Of a stretch of 45,119 nucleotides of DNA, positions 7,990-15,916 are shown piece by piece. The translations under genes were made by a program, and so were the position numbers. The notes beneath the pieces are model-generated. The model did no database searches. It worked only from the letters and a program-made list of their open reading frames with translations, and was not told the origin of the DNA. How positions within the stretch are numbered: the first letter of the stretch is position 1; the number at the start of each line of letters is the position of its first letter. Source of the DNA: Polyangiaceae bacterium (GTDB taxonomy: Bacteria > Myxococcota_A > Polyangia > Polyangiales > Polyangiaceae); assembly GCA_025937835.1 (NCBI GenBank), contig JAICQO010000055.1:1-45119 (forward strand). The letters are read 5' to 3'.

Positions 7990-8877
7990 CTACGGCTCGA
8001 AGTCGGCTGGTTTGGAACCCTGCTTGGGGCGTGGTGGCGTCGCGGGAGGCGGCGGAGCCGGCGCGGGCGCGGGCGCGGGCGGCGCAGGCGCGGGCGCTGG
8101 CCGTGGCGAGGCGCGGGGGGTGGGCCGCGGGGCGGACCGGCTCGGCTCCGCCTTGGGCGCGGGCGGCGCGTTGCCGACGCTGCCGTCGTCCGTGCCGGCC
8201 TTGTCCACCACGAGCGTGAGGAGCTCGCTCGATTGGGTCTCGACCTGCTTGGCGCGGTCGAGCATCAAGGCGATCACCTTCACGGCGTCGTCGAGGTTCG
8301 CGCGCACCTCGGCGCGCTCGGCGGAGCTCGCGAGATCGAAGGCTTCGTTCACCTGCGTGTCGAGCTGACCCGCGAGCAGCCGGAGCTCGGTCAGCCGCGG
8401 CGGGGCGGCGGTCATGCTGGCGCGGAGCTTCGCGAGCGTGGTGAGCGCGGTCTCGATGCGGGTGAGTAGCTGGCGATCGCCGCTCGACGGTGAGCCCGAG
8501 TGTTTGACACTGGCAGAGGTCTTCTCCGGATCGGGCGGATCGGGCGCGGTGACCTCGAGCTTCACGCGGACGCCGCTCGACACCAGCTTCTGGAGGCGCG
8601 CGTGGAGCTTGTCGACCAGCTCGGCGTTCGGCTTCGCCGGCTCGATTTCTGCGGCCCTTGCCAGGGTTTCGCGCGCGCTCTGGAGCTCCGCCGGAGCATC
8701 GGCGAGCTTGACCTGGAACTGGTAGAGCTCGAGGAAGTACTCGTCGAACTCCTTGTTTCCCGTGGTGTAGTGCCGGCCCTGTCCGACGGTGGTCGGACCG
8801 GTCCCGGCGAGAAACCGACATCCCGAGAGCGGGAGCGCGAGTAGCAGAGCCGTGAGCGTGCGTCGGTTCAGTGACAT
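7990..8877 (-). CDS. Lipoprotein with coiled-coil core and Pro/Ala-rich C-terminus
   Basis: A 295-residue protein. The lipoprotein signal MSLNRRTLTALLLALPLSGC places the lipidated Cys at 20. Residues ~40-220 are mostly charged helix (EFDEYFLELYQFQVKLAD, ELVDKLHARLQKLVSSG, NLDDAVKVIALMLDRAKQVE), probably coiled coil. The last ~65 residues are a Pro/Ala/Arg repeat (for example APAPAPPAPAPAPAPPPP), a typical flexible spacer. The ATG at 8877 overlaps the stop of the upstream gene by 10 nt (ATGTCACTGA), so translation is probably coupled. I recognise no family; a role in the envelope with the upstream GYF membrane protein is inferred. Confidence 0.75.
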   Translation of the reverse strand: MSLNRRTLTALLLALPLSGCRFLAGTGPTTVGQGRHYTTGNKEFDEYFLELYQFQVKLADAPAELQSARETLARAAEIEPAKPNAELVDKLHARLQKLVSSGVRVKLEVTAPDPPDPEKTSASVKHSGSPSSGDRQLLTRIETALTTLAKLRASMTAAPPRLTELRLLAGQLDTQVNEAFDLASSAERAEVRANLDDAVKVIALMLDRAKQVETQSSELLTLVVDKAGTDDGSVGNAPPAPKAEPSRSAPRPTPRASPRPAPAPAPPAPAPAPAPPPPATPPRPKQGSKPADFEP

Positions 8878-10970
8878 TCGAGGGAGGCTCCCCAGAGTTC
8901 GTCGAATCCGCCGACGGTGAGCACGAACAGCGACAGCGCGCGCGTTCCCGCGAGCCAGATCACGCCTTGCCCGGCGCTCGCGCCCTTGGGCGAGGCGAGC
9001 GCCGGTGTGCCGATCGGGGCGAGCTCGGCGGACAGCGCCTGGACGCGGACCTGGTATGCGCCGGTGCCGCCTTCGGTCCATTGCAACACCCAGCGGTCGG
9101 CACCGAGCGGCGCGATCCACGGAGCGATGGCTCCGCCGCCGGGCCCTCCCGGTGGGAGCGCGAAGTCGCTGACGGTGCGCGGGAGCTGCGCGGCCTGGCC
9201 GCGCGCGAGTCGGATCCGCCAATCGGCGTTCTCATCGTCGCGGCCGGCAAAGGCGATCAGCGTCGCGTTGGCGTGAGCCGCAACTGCCGGAGTACCGACG
9301 AAGCGGACGCCGGCGGGTACCACCTCGAGCGCGCTCTTCTTGGCGAAGTTCTGGCCGAGCCAGCCGGCCATCACGTCGCCGCTCAGACCGCCGCGGCGGA
9401 AGGTGACGAGGTAACCCGCATCGCCGGCGTGCGCGGCGCGCGCTTCGGTGACCCGGTCCGTCGCGACCTTCCAGAGCTCGTCCGAGACGGACTTGCCATT
9501 GGCTCGGGCGACGCCGTCTTTGGTAAAGCCCAACAGCGTGCGCGAGCCGGGCTCGATGGAGCGCGGCTGCCCGAGCGGGTGGTCCTCGCGGTCGACGCCG
9601 AACGACGCGGGGCTTCCGGCGCCGGCTGCGACATTGCGGACGGCGCTCGTGCCGGGCTCCTCGAACACGGCCTGGACGTCGAGCGTGCGCAGGTCGACGA
9701 CGATGCCGTTGGCTTGCGTGGGCTTGCTGGCGAAGCCCACGGCGACGCGGCCTTCGTCGAGGGTAAACACGTTCGGCGCGACGCTGCGCTCGACGCTCGC
9801 CGCGAGCTTGGCGGCGGGAACGGCCAGGCTACAGCCCTGGGCCTCCGGCGCTTTCGCGGCAGCAGCGGGCGCCGCGCTCGCCACGGCCGACGCCGAGCCC
9901 GCCGTTCCTTCCGCTTCGTCCGAATCCGAGCCGAAGACCAGGACCAGCACCAGGAGCACGACGAGCGCCGCGGCGATCAGGCTCACCACGACGAGCGCGG
10001 CTCGCAGGTTGCTCACCGCGGGCGACGCGGGAGGCGGGAAGCTCGGCGGCAGTGAAGGCTCCGGCAGAGGGGCGTCGTTCGACTCCGGGAACGACGGGAG
10101 CGGCTCGTTCGGCGGGATCGGCGGCAGCGACGAGCCGGGGGGCGCGTGAGTCGGCGGATCGGTGAGCACCGCGCCGATCGTGTCGGCCTCGACCTCTTCG
10201 GCGTCGTCCCCGTCGCGAACGACTTCTTCGGACGCAGCGGACGGCGACGGCGGAGTGCGTTGACTCGGCGGCGCTGGGAGCGCCGGCTCGGGTAGCGCGC
10301 GCGGCGGCGCATCGCCGCTCACGACGACGCTGGGCGAGGGCGCCGCGTGTTGCGGCGAAGAGCGCGGCGGCGGCGGCACCGGCTGGTGCGAGACGGGGCC
10401 GGAGGGCACGCGCGGGGGCGGCGGAGGCACGGCGCTCGGCGGGCGGAGCGTCGCGGTGGGCGAGGGCGGGCGCACGGGGTCGGGGGGCGCCATGCCCGGC
10501 GAGGTGCTGCGCGGCGCCACGGGCTTCGGCGGTGCCGGCGTGCGCAGCGAGGCAGCCGTTGCGGACGGGACACGCGGTACTGTCGGTGCCGTTGCCGGGG
10601 TGCGCGCGGCGGCCTGGCCAAGCCCGCTCGGCAGCGGCGGCTTGCTCGGGCGGAGCGCGACCGGAGCGACCCGAGGCGGTGACGTCGTGGGACGCAGCGG
10701 CTCGGTGTGCTTGGGATCGGGCGGGGTGGTCTGTTGGGGGTCGAGCCGCGGCTCGCGCGCGGTGAGCTTGGTACCGGGCGGGAGCGAGCTCGTGAGCTCC
10801 TTCACGCGGTTCGCCGGCAGCCACTCGGCCCAGCCCGGACGCCAGACACGCGTCGAGGGTGGCAAGCCACGCTTGGCTAGCTTGTCCCGCAGCTCGGTTT
10901 CGCTGCCTTGGGCGGGTTTGCCGTCGAGCGCGAGCCAATGCCACGCCACGTCGTCCGAGCGGTCACTCAA
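8868..10970 (-). CDS. GYF-domain-like, proline-rich single-pass membrane protein
   Basis: A 700-residue protein. Residues ~8-60 look like a bacterial GYF_2 (DUF4339) domain, with WHWLALDGKPAQG followed by RVWRPGWAEWLPA. A low-complexity Pro/Ser/Ala region spans ~65-315, then one transmembrane helix at ~321-348 (LVVVSLIAAALVVLLVLVLV), then a ~350-residue globular domain presumably outside the membrane. This topology suits a cytoplasmic sensor linked to an exported domain; the ligand is unknown. The start is a rare TTG at 10970, backed by GAGGAG with a 6-nt spacer. It is coupled to the downstream lipoprotein gene. Confidence 0.8.
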   Translation of the reverse strand: MSDRSDDVAWHWLALDGKPAQGSETELRDKLAKRGLPPSTRVWRPGWAEWLPANRVKELTSSLPPGTKLTAREPRLDPQQTTPPDPKHTEPLRPTTSPPRVAPVALRPSKPPLPSGLGQAAARTPATAPTVPRVPSATAASLRTPAPPKPVAPRSTSPGMAPPDPVRPPSPTATLRPPSAVPPPPPRVPSGPVSHQPVPPPPRSSPQHAAPSPSVVVSGDAPPRALPEPALPAPPSQRTPPSPSAASEEVVRDGDDAEEVEADTIGAVLTDPPTHAPPGSSLPPIPPNEPLPSFPESNDAPLPEPSLPPSFPPPASPAVSNLRAALVVVSLIAAALVVLLVLVLVFGSDSDEAEGTAGSASAVASAAPAAAAKAPEAQGCSLAVPAAKLAASVERSVAPNVFTLDEGRVAVGFASKPTQANGIVVDLRTLDVQAVFEEPGTSAVRNVAAGAGSPASFGVDREDHPLGQPRSIEPGSRTLLGFTKDGVARANGKSVSDELWKVATDRVTEARAAHAGDAGYLVTFRRGGLSGDVMAGWLGQNFAKKSALEVVPAGVRFVGTPAVAAHANATLIAFAGRDDENADWRIRLARGQAAQLPRTVSDFALPPGGPGGGAIAPWIAPLGADRWVLQWTEGGTGAYQVRVQALSAELAPIGTPALASPKGASAGQGVIWLAGTRALSLFVLTVGGFDELWGASLECH

Positions 10971-11001
10971 CCGGGGCTCCTCAGGGCGTCAGGTATCCGA
11001 A

Positions 11002-11030
11002 ATTATGCAGGGCCAACCCCAAACGTACAT
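11002..11030 (-). promoter_or_regulatory. Possible sigma-70-type promoter for the GYF gene
   Basis: Minus strand: -10 element CATAAT (11002-11007) and a weak -35 ATGTAC (11025-11030) with a 17-bp spacer, in an A/T-rich patch 30 bp upstream of the TTG start. The -10 is good, the -35 poor. Confidence 0.3.
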
Positions 11031-11048
11031 AAGTTTTCGGCTTTCTGC

Positions 11049-11693
11049 TCAGGAAAGGGGTGGCCGGCCCGTCGTACGGGCGAGCGCGATGATCGCGATC
11101 ACGCGCGTTCCCTGTGCGACGAGCACTCGAACACATGCACTTACCGTTGCCCCGGTCGTGACCACGTCATCGATGAGGATCGCGGAGCGAGGTGCGCGCG
11201 CCGAAAGCGTGAAGGCATCGCTCACGTTAGTCGCGCGAGCCCTGCGATCGAGCTCAGCTTGCTGCGCGGTCTCGCGCACACGGCTCAACAGCCGCGGTTG
11301 GCTGCGAAGCCCCATGCGCTCCGCGAGCGCGCGCGCGACGAGCGCCGACTGATTGAACCCGCGCTCGGCGAGGCGGCGCGGGTGGAGTGGGACCGGGACG
11401 ATCACGCTGCCCGGCTCGAGCACGGCGCGCGGCAAAACGCCCGCGAGCGCCGCGCCGAGCGGGCGAGCGAGCGCGGGGCACGGCGTGTACTTCAAACGCC
11501 GGATCGCCGCCGCGAGAGGGCCCTGATAGCTGCCGAGCGCGTGGATCGGCACGCCGTCCTCGCTGAGCTCCGGCTCGATGGGGTCGGGAGCGCCGCACGC
11601 CGCGCAAAACGTGTCACGGCTGACGGTGTCGCACCCGACGCAGCGGCGCGGGGCGATCCAGTCGCAGAGCCAATCGGTGAATGGTGCGGGCAC
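11049..11693 (-). CDS. comF: ComF family protein (zinc ribbon plus phosphoribosyltransferase fold)
   Basis: ComF proteins are needed for handling transforming DNA in naturally competent bacteria, and the family has a phosphoribosyltransferase fold. The N-terminal zinc-ribbon cysteines are at residues 18, 21, 30 and 33 (RRCVGCDTVSRDTFCAACG). VPVPLHPRRLAERGFNQS follows, and the PRPP-binding loop is ILIDDVVTTGATV near residues 172-184. At 214 residues it is a normal length. It starts with GTG 11693. The Nudix-fold gene lies 32 nt upstream on the same strand, so the two may be cotranscribed. The family assignment is secure; the actual reaction is not established for the family. Confidence 0.9.
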   Translation of the reverse strand: MPAPFTDWLCDWIAPRRCVGCDTVSRDTFCAACGAPDPIEPELSEDGVPIHALGSYQGPLAAAIRRLKYTPCPALARPLGAALAGVLPRAVLEPGSVIVPVPLHPRRLAERGFNQSALVARALAERMGLRSQPRLLSRVRETAQQAELDRRARATNVSDAFTLSARAPRSAILIDDVVTTGATVSACVRVLVAQGTRVIAIIALARTTGRPPLS

Positions 11694-11725
11694 TCAGCCG
11701 TATCGGCCGGCGCACGCTCGAGTTG

Positions 11726-12127
11726 TCAGCTGCCTTCGCCGAGCAGCTTGCTCATCGACGCTTCGTCGGCAGGCGTGAACGGATAGCGGTCGAACTCGGA
11801 GCTCTCGACCCAGCGAAAATCGTTGACGTTGAGGCTCGACGGCTCGCCCTGCAAGAGCTCGCACTCGTAGAGGTACAGATCCACGACGTAGCGCTCGTAG
11901 GGGTGACTGACGAAGCTCATCAGCTTGCCCGGCGCGATGTCGACGCCGATGCGGTGACGCACCTCGCGGCGCAGCGCATCGTGATCGGTCTCGCCGTCCT
12001 CGACGCGGCCGCCCGGGAATTCCCAGGACAGCGGCAACACGGCCGTCGCGCGGCGTTGAGTGATGAGGTAGTGGCCGCCGCGCTCGATCACGGCGGCCAC
12101 GACGCGGATGGTCTTGTGTGCAGTCAC
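11726..12127 (-). CDS. MutT-like Nudix-fold protein with degenerate catalytic box
   Basis: A 133-residue Nudix fold beginning IRVVAAVIERGGHYLITQRR, like MutT 8-oxo-dGTP hydrolases. The Nudix box starts canonically (GGRVEDGE, then RREV), but the expected REVxEExGV reads REVRHRIGV. The two metal-binding glutamates are replaced by His58 and Arg59. The DNA is unambiguous there. Catalysis by the standard mechanism is therefore doubtful; it may bind nucleotides without hydrolysing them. The GTG start at 12127 is preceded by GGAG with a 7-nt spacer. It sits between the FHA gene and comF on the minus strand. Confidence 0.85.
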   Translation of the reverse strand: MTAHKTIRVVAAVIERGGHYLITQRRATAVLPLSWEFPGGRVEDGETDHDALRREVRHRIGVDIAPGKLMSFVSHPYERYVVDLYLYECELLQGEPSSLNVNDFRWVESSEFDRYPFTPADEASMSKLLGEGS

Positions 12128-12164
12128 GGACGCGCTCCGTCGTGAGCGGCAGCGCGCCGCCCGC

Positions 12165-13178
12165 TCACAGATCCACGCGGAACAGTTGTTGACCCATCAG
12201 CAGCACGTCGCCGCCGCCGATCGAGCGTTCGCTGTTCAAGCGGACGAAGGTGCCGTTCGAGCTCCCCACGTCGGTCAAGTACACGCGACCGTCACTGCCC
12301 TTGGCGATCCGGCAGTGCAGACCGGAGACGTAGCCGTCCTCCGAGAACAAGATGTCGCCGCGCTCGCGGCCACAGTGCACGCCGCGCTCGGGGACGGGGA
12401 ACGAGTTGCCGGTGGTGTCGCGTCCGATCACCAGCGCGAGCCGACCGATGTAGCCGCGCGCCGGGCTGCCGAAGCGCTCGACGCCGTCGGCCGACTTGCC
12501 CTGGCCCTTCAGCTCCTCGAAGCGCACGATTTCCTGGCCGATCCGGAAGGCGTCGCCGAACTCGAGCAGGTGCGGCTCGTTGGCCTTGAGCTTGAGGTAG
12601 ACGCCGTTCAGCGAACCCTCGTCCTTGATCAGCAGCTGAGAACCGCGGCGCACGAAGCTCGCGTGGCGCGGAGAAAGGTAGCTGTCCCCCGCGAAGATCG
12701 ACCCCGTGTCGCGGCCGACGGTGACGCTCTGGGCGTCGGGTAAGCGGAAGCTGCCCGCTTCCGAACCGTCGGCGCGCAACGCGGTGAGCGTGACGCCCGG
12801 TGCAGACGCCGACGCGGGCGCGACCGCTTGCATCGACGGCGCGGAGCCGCCGCCGAGCGCGCTCAGGTTGTAACCGCACGACGCGCAGAAGCGATTGCTC
12901 GTGCTGTTCGGGTGACCGCACTGAGGGCAGGGAACCGGGCCCGCTGCAGGCGCGGGCGCCGGTGCGGCTGCGGGTGCCGGCTGCGGGCGCGCGACCTGTG
13001 GTGCCGGAGCTGCAGCGGGTGCAGCGGGAGACGGTGCGGGTTGCGCCGCCACTCCGCGCGACGGCGTTTGCGGACCAAACGACTTGGGTTGCGCTCCGCG
13101 CGGCAGCTCAGCGCCGCAGCCGAGACAAAACTTGTAGTGGTCCTGATTCTCTTTGCCGCACTTCGAACAAGTGATCAC
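12165..13178 (-). CDS. Double zinc-ribbon, double FHA-domain protein
   Basis: A 337-residue soluble protein. The first zinc ribbon is at residues 4-21 (CSKCG...FCLGCG). A Pro/Ala linker leads to a second ribbon near 84-102 (CPQCG...FCASCG). Two forkhead-associated domains follow. FHA1 (~125-225) has GRDTGSIF, SPRHA and GSLNGVYL; FHA2 (~240-335) has GRERGDILF, SGLHC and SSNGTF. FHA domains bind phosphothreonine peptides, so this is probably an adaptor for Ser/Thr kinase signalling, which is abundant in myxobacteria. The GTG start at 13178 follows GGGAGG with a 6-nt spacer. A sigma-70-like promoter lies just upstream. Confidence 0.88.
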   Translation of the reverse strand: MITCSKCGKENQDHYKFCLGCGAELPRGAQPKSFGPQTPSRGVAAQPAPSPAAPAAAPAPQVARPQPAPAAAPAPAPAAGPVPCPQCGHPNSTSNRFCASCGYNLSALGGGSAPSMQAVAPASASAPGVTLTALRADGSEAGSFRLPDAQSVTVGRDTGSIFAGDSYLSPRHASFVRRGSQLLIKDEGSLNGVYLKLKANEPHLLEFGDAFRIGQEIVRFEELKGQGKSADGVERFGSPARGYIGRLALVIGRDTTGNSFPVPERGVHCGRERGDILFSEDGYVSGLHCRIAKGSDGRVYLTDVGSSNGTFVRLNSERSIGGGDVLLMGQQLFRVDL

Positions 13179-13249
13179 AGGTGGCCTCCCTATACATGGC
13201 CTTTTGGACGACCGGCTTCCCTGCGGTCGAGAACCTTCGTAACCGCGCG

Positions 13250-13277
13250 ATTATCCACGACCTCTGGGCGGGGTCAA
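13250..13277 (-). promoter_or_regulatory. Predicted sigma-70-type promoter of the FHA gene
   Basis: Minus strand: -35 TTGACC (13272-13277) and -10 GATAAT (13250-13255) with a 16-bp spacer. This predicts a start near 13243, about 65 nt before the GTG. It lies in the ruvA-FHA intergenic gap. Confidence 0.5.
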
Positions 13278-13288
13278 GGACCCGCTCT

Positions 13289-13912
13289 TCAGGCGGAGAG
13301 CTCGGCGAGCGCCTCGCGCAGCAGATCCCCCAGCGGTTCCGCCCCAACCCGTTGGCCGAGCGCCTGCACGGCCCGCTCGGCTTCTGCCGGCCGATAACCC
13401 ATGTTGGTCAAGGCGCTGAGCAGGCGGGTGCGAGCGTCGCCCGGGCGCTCGGCGCTCGGAGGTAAGCGTTTTGGGTCGGACTCGTGGCCGAGCTCGAGCC
13501 CCGTCACGAGCGTGGCGAGCTTGTCCTTGAGCTCCAGCACCAACCGCTCTGCGGTCTTCTTGCCGATCCCGGGGACCTTGGTCAGACGGGCCGCGTCGCC
13601 GGCGCGGATCGCTTGCGCGAGGTCACGAGTGGTGAGGGCGCTCATCACGCCGAGGGCGGTGCGCGGACCGACGTTCGGGACGTTGATCAACAGCCGGAAG
13701 ATCCGCCGCTCGCCCTCGTCCGAGAACCCGAACAACTCGAGCGCGTCGGCGCGAACCACCGTGTGCACCCAGAGCTCGACTTCGTCCTCGCTCGAGCGCG
13801 CTCGTCCGAGCGTGCCGGCGGGGATCTGCACTTCGTAGCCGACGCCGCCTACGTCGAGTGTGACGACCGGCGGCTCTTCCGCCGCCACGACGCCCTTCAG
13901 CTTGCCGATCAT
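13289..13912 (-). CDS. ruvA: Holliday junction branch migration protein RuvA
   Basis: RuvA tetramers hold four-way DNA junctions and load RuvB. The OB-fold N-terminal domain starts MIGKLKGVVAAEE with VGYEVQIPAGTL. The two helix-hairpin-helix motifs lie around RLLINVPNVGPRTALGVMS and LTKVPGIGKKTAERLVLEL. The C-terminal RuvB-binding domain includes LLSALTNMGYRPAEAERAV. At 207 residues it matches the family. It starts at ATG 13912. ruvB and ruvC are not adjacent in this window. It is divergent from the lipoprotein gene at 13990 with a 77-nt gap. Confidence 0.95.
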   Translation of the reverse strand: MIGKLKGVVAAEEPPVVTLDVGGVGYEVQIPAGTLGRARSSEDEVELWVHTVVRADALELFGFSDEGERRIFRLLINVPNVGPRTALGVMSALTTRDLAQAIRAGDAARLTKVPGIGKKTAERLVLELKDKLATLVTGLELGHESDPKRLPPSAERPGDARTRLLSALTNMGYRPAEAERAVQALGQRVGAEPLGDLLREALAELSA

Positions 13913-13989
13913 GAAGCTCTCGGGGCTCTTCGACGCATGACGCGCTCCTCATTACCATCCGTGTCACGCCCGTGCTACGGCCGCGACCC

Positions 13990-14241
13990 ATGCTCAATCG
14001 GCTTCGGACGTCGCGCTTGCTGCTCGCGTGCCTCTGCCTCGCCGGCTCGCTCGCGGGCTGTGGTGGCTCGTCGAGTGAGACGCCTCCGCCGCTGTCGCCG
14101 GATCCGCTGAACGACCCTTACCGTTCGAGCGCCGACTTCGAGCGGAAGGCGGGCCGCGGCAAGACCGAATCGAGCGACGAAGCGCCGGCCCCCGAAGCTC
14201 CGACGAGCCCCGCCGAGCCCGCCGGACAAGAGCCGGAGTGA
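13990..14241 (+). CDS. Small lipoprotein, unknown function
   Basis: An 83-residue protein. MLNRLRTSRLLLACLCLAGS leads to the lipobox LAGC. The short mature part is disordered and acidic (ESSDEAPAPEAP). An alternative GTG at 13972 would only lengthen the cytoplasmic end. The next gene on the same strand begins about 70 nt downstream; this may be the first gene of that envelope cluster. No domain recognised. Confidence 0.6.
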   Translation: MLNRLRTSRLLLACLCLAGSLAGCGGSSSETPPPLSPDPLNDPYRSSADFERKAGRGKTESSDEAPAPEAPTSPAEPAGQEPE

Positions 14242-14308
14242 CGTGGAGCTGCCGGCCTTGCGGCCGCGGCGCCTGGATGCGGGCTTGTGTCGCGAGCCGA
14301 TCCCAAGC

Positions 14309-15916
14309 ATGGTTTGCCGAGTGTCAGAAGGACTGCTGGGGCTCGAGAGACTTCGGTCGAAACTGAGCTGGTTCGCGGGCTTGATCGCGTTCTTGTGGGT
14401 CTTCGTCGCGCAGGCGGCGGGGCAGGACGCGACGAGCAAACGGCTCGAGACGATCCGCAGCCAGATGGAGTCCGGTCAGGCGAAGTACGTCACCGGTGAC
14501 TACGCGGGCGCCGCTGCCATCTTCGAGACCGGCTTCAAGGCGCACCCTTACTCGGCGTTCCTGTTCAACGCTGGCGTCTGTTATCAGAAGCTCGGCGACC
14601 GCGTCCAAGCGCTCGCGAAGTTCAAAGAGTACCTGAACGTCGATCCCAACGCGCCCGACCGGGAGAAGGTCAGGGCGCGGATCCAGGCCCTCGAAGCGCT
14701 GGTGCCCGGCGCTCCGGGTACGACGCCGCCCGGCGAGACCCCCGCCGGTGAAGCCGCTTCGGGCGCGCCGCCGTCGATAGCGGACGAGCAAGTGGCGATG
14801 AAGTCGCTGGTCGTGATCGAGACCGAGCCGGCCGGCGCGCCGTTGAAGCTTTACGCGCAGACCACCCCCGGGGTCCCCGCGTTTCGCGCTGGCGCAGCCA
14901 ACCCAGGCTGGACCGAGGTTCATACGGCCGTGTCGCCGACCGACGTGACGCTCGACGTCGGGCGCTACCACGTGGTGGTCGAGAAGTACCTCGACTTCAA
15001 CGTGAGCGAGACGGACATCGACGTCTTGCCCGGCCACGTTCACCACTTCAAGGCGAACCTCTCGCAAGGCGCGTTCATGGCGTTCTTGCGCGTGGCGTCG
15101 AACGTGCGCGGCGCGTCCGTCTATCTGGACGATCCCGGCAAGAAGAAGCCGGCCTGGGGGCTCTCGCCGCACGGCGAGCTCGTGACGAGCGGCACGCACT
15201 CGGTGTTGATCGAGGCGCCGGGTTATGAGCCGCGAACCGTGGCCGTCGCGCTGAAGCACGGCGAGCAGAAGGAAATCGCGCTCGACCTCACGCGCGTGAG
15301 TTTCGGCTACCTGAGGCTGCACTCGCCGCGCGCGCGCCAGATCGAGGTCACGGTCGACGGTCGCTCGAAGGGGTCGTGGCAGTCCGGTGAGGCGCCGCTC
15401 GCGATCAAGCTCCCGTCCGGGCCGCACAAGCTGGTCGTGAAGAGCGACGGAAGGAAGACCTTCGAGGGCACGGTCGAAGTGCCGCGCGGCCAGGTCCAGC
15501 CGGTCTCGGTGCGGATGATCCCGAAATACCCGCGCGGCGCGGCCTGGGCCGAGGCGATCATCGCCGGGGTCACGCTCGGCACCGGGATCTGGCTCGGTAC
15601 GGAGTCGGATCGCGTCTACGACGAGCTTGCGGCGGACCGGCGCGCGGGCGTGCTCACCTCGGACGACGATCGCACGACGAAGGGCAAATGGTTCGCGATC
15701 GGTGCCGACGCCGGCTTCGTGCTCACGGGCGTGCTGGCCGGGCTCGCCACTTACAACTTCCTCAAGGATCCGCTGCCGGAGTCCTCGATTCAACTGGAGC
15801 GGCGCACCGAGTTCGATCCGTCTCTGCCTCAGGCATCGCGCGCCGGAGTCCGACCGTTCGCGTCGCTGCCGCCTCGGCGGTCCGCCGCCGTGCACGGCTC
15901 GCGAGGTGTCGAATGA
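14309..15916 (+). CDS. Exported TPR and PEGA-domain protein
   Basis: A 535-residue protein. A signal-like hydrophobic segment (SWFAGLIAFLWVFVAQAAG) is near residues 21-40. TPR-like helices cover ~50-125 (YAGAAAIFETGFKAHP, DRVQALAKFKEYLNVDP). A Pro/Gly linker is followed by several PEGA-type beta repeats from ~165 to 420 (for example GASVYLDDPGKKKPAWGLSP and LPSGPHKLVVKSDGRKTFEG). Two hydrophobic segments lie at ~425-490. Such proteins are common in Polyangia envelopes, without a settled function. The frame is open upstream to 14243; ATG 14309 or GTG 14321 are both possible. Its stop overlaps the next gene (ATGA). Confidence 0.75.
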   Translation: MVCRVSEGLLGLERLRSKLSWFAGLIAFLWVFVAQAAGQDATSKRLETIRSQMESGQAKYVTGDYAGAAAIFETGFKAHPYSAFLFNAGVCYQKLGDRVQALAKFKEYLNVDPNAPDREKVRARIQALEALVPGAPGTTPPGETPAGEAASGAPPSIADEQVAMKSLVVIETEPAGAPLKLYAQTTPGVPAFRAGAANPGWTEVHTAVSPTDVTLDVGRYHVVVEKYLDFNVSETDIDVLPGHVHHFKANLSQGAFMAFLRVASNVRGASVYLDDPGKKKPAWGLSPHGELVTSGTHSVLIEAPGYEPRTVAVALKHGEQKEIALDLTRVSFGYLRLHSPRARQIEVTVDGRSKGSWQSGEAPLAIKLPSGPHKLVVKSDGRKTFEGTVEVPRGQVQPVSVRMIPKYPRGAAWAEAIIAGVTLGTGIWLGTESDRVYDELAADRRAGVLTSDDDRTTKGKWFAIGADAGFVLTGVLAGLATYNFLKDPLPESSIQLERRTEFDPSLPQASRAGVRPFASLPPRRSAAVHGSRGVE

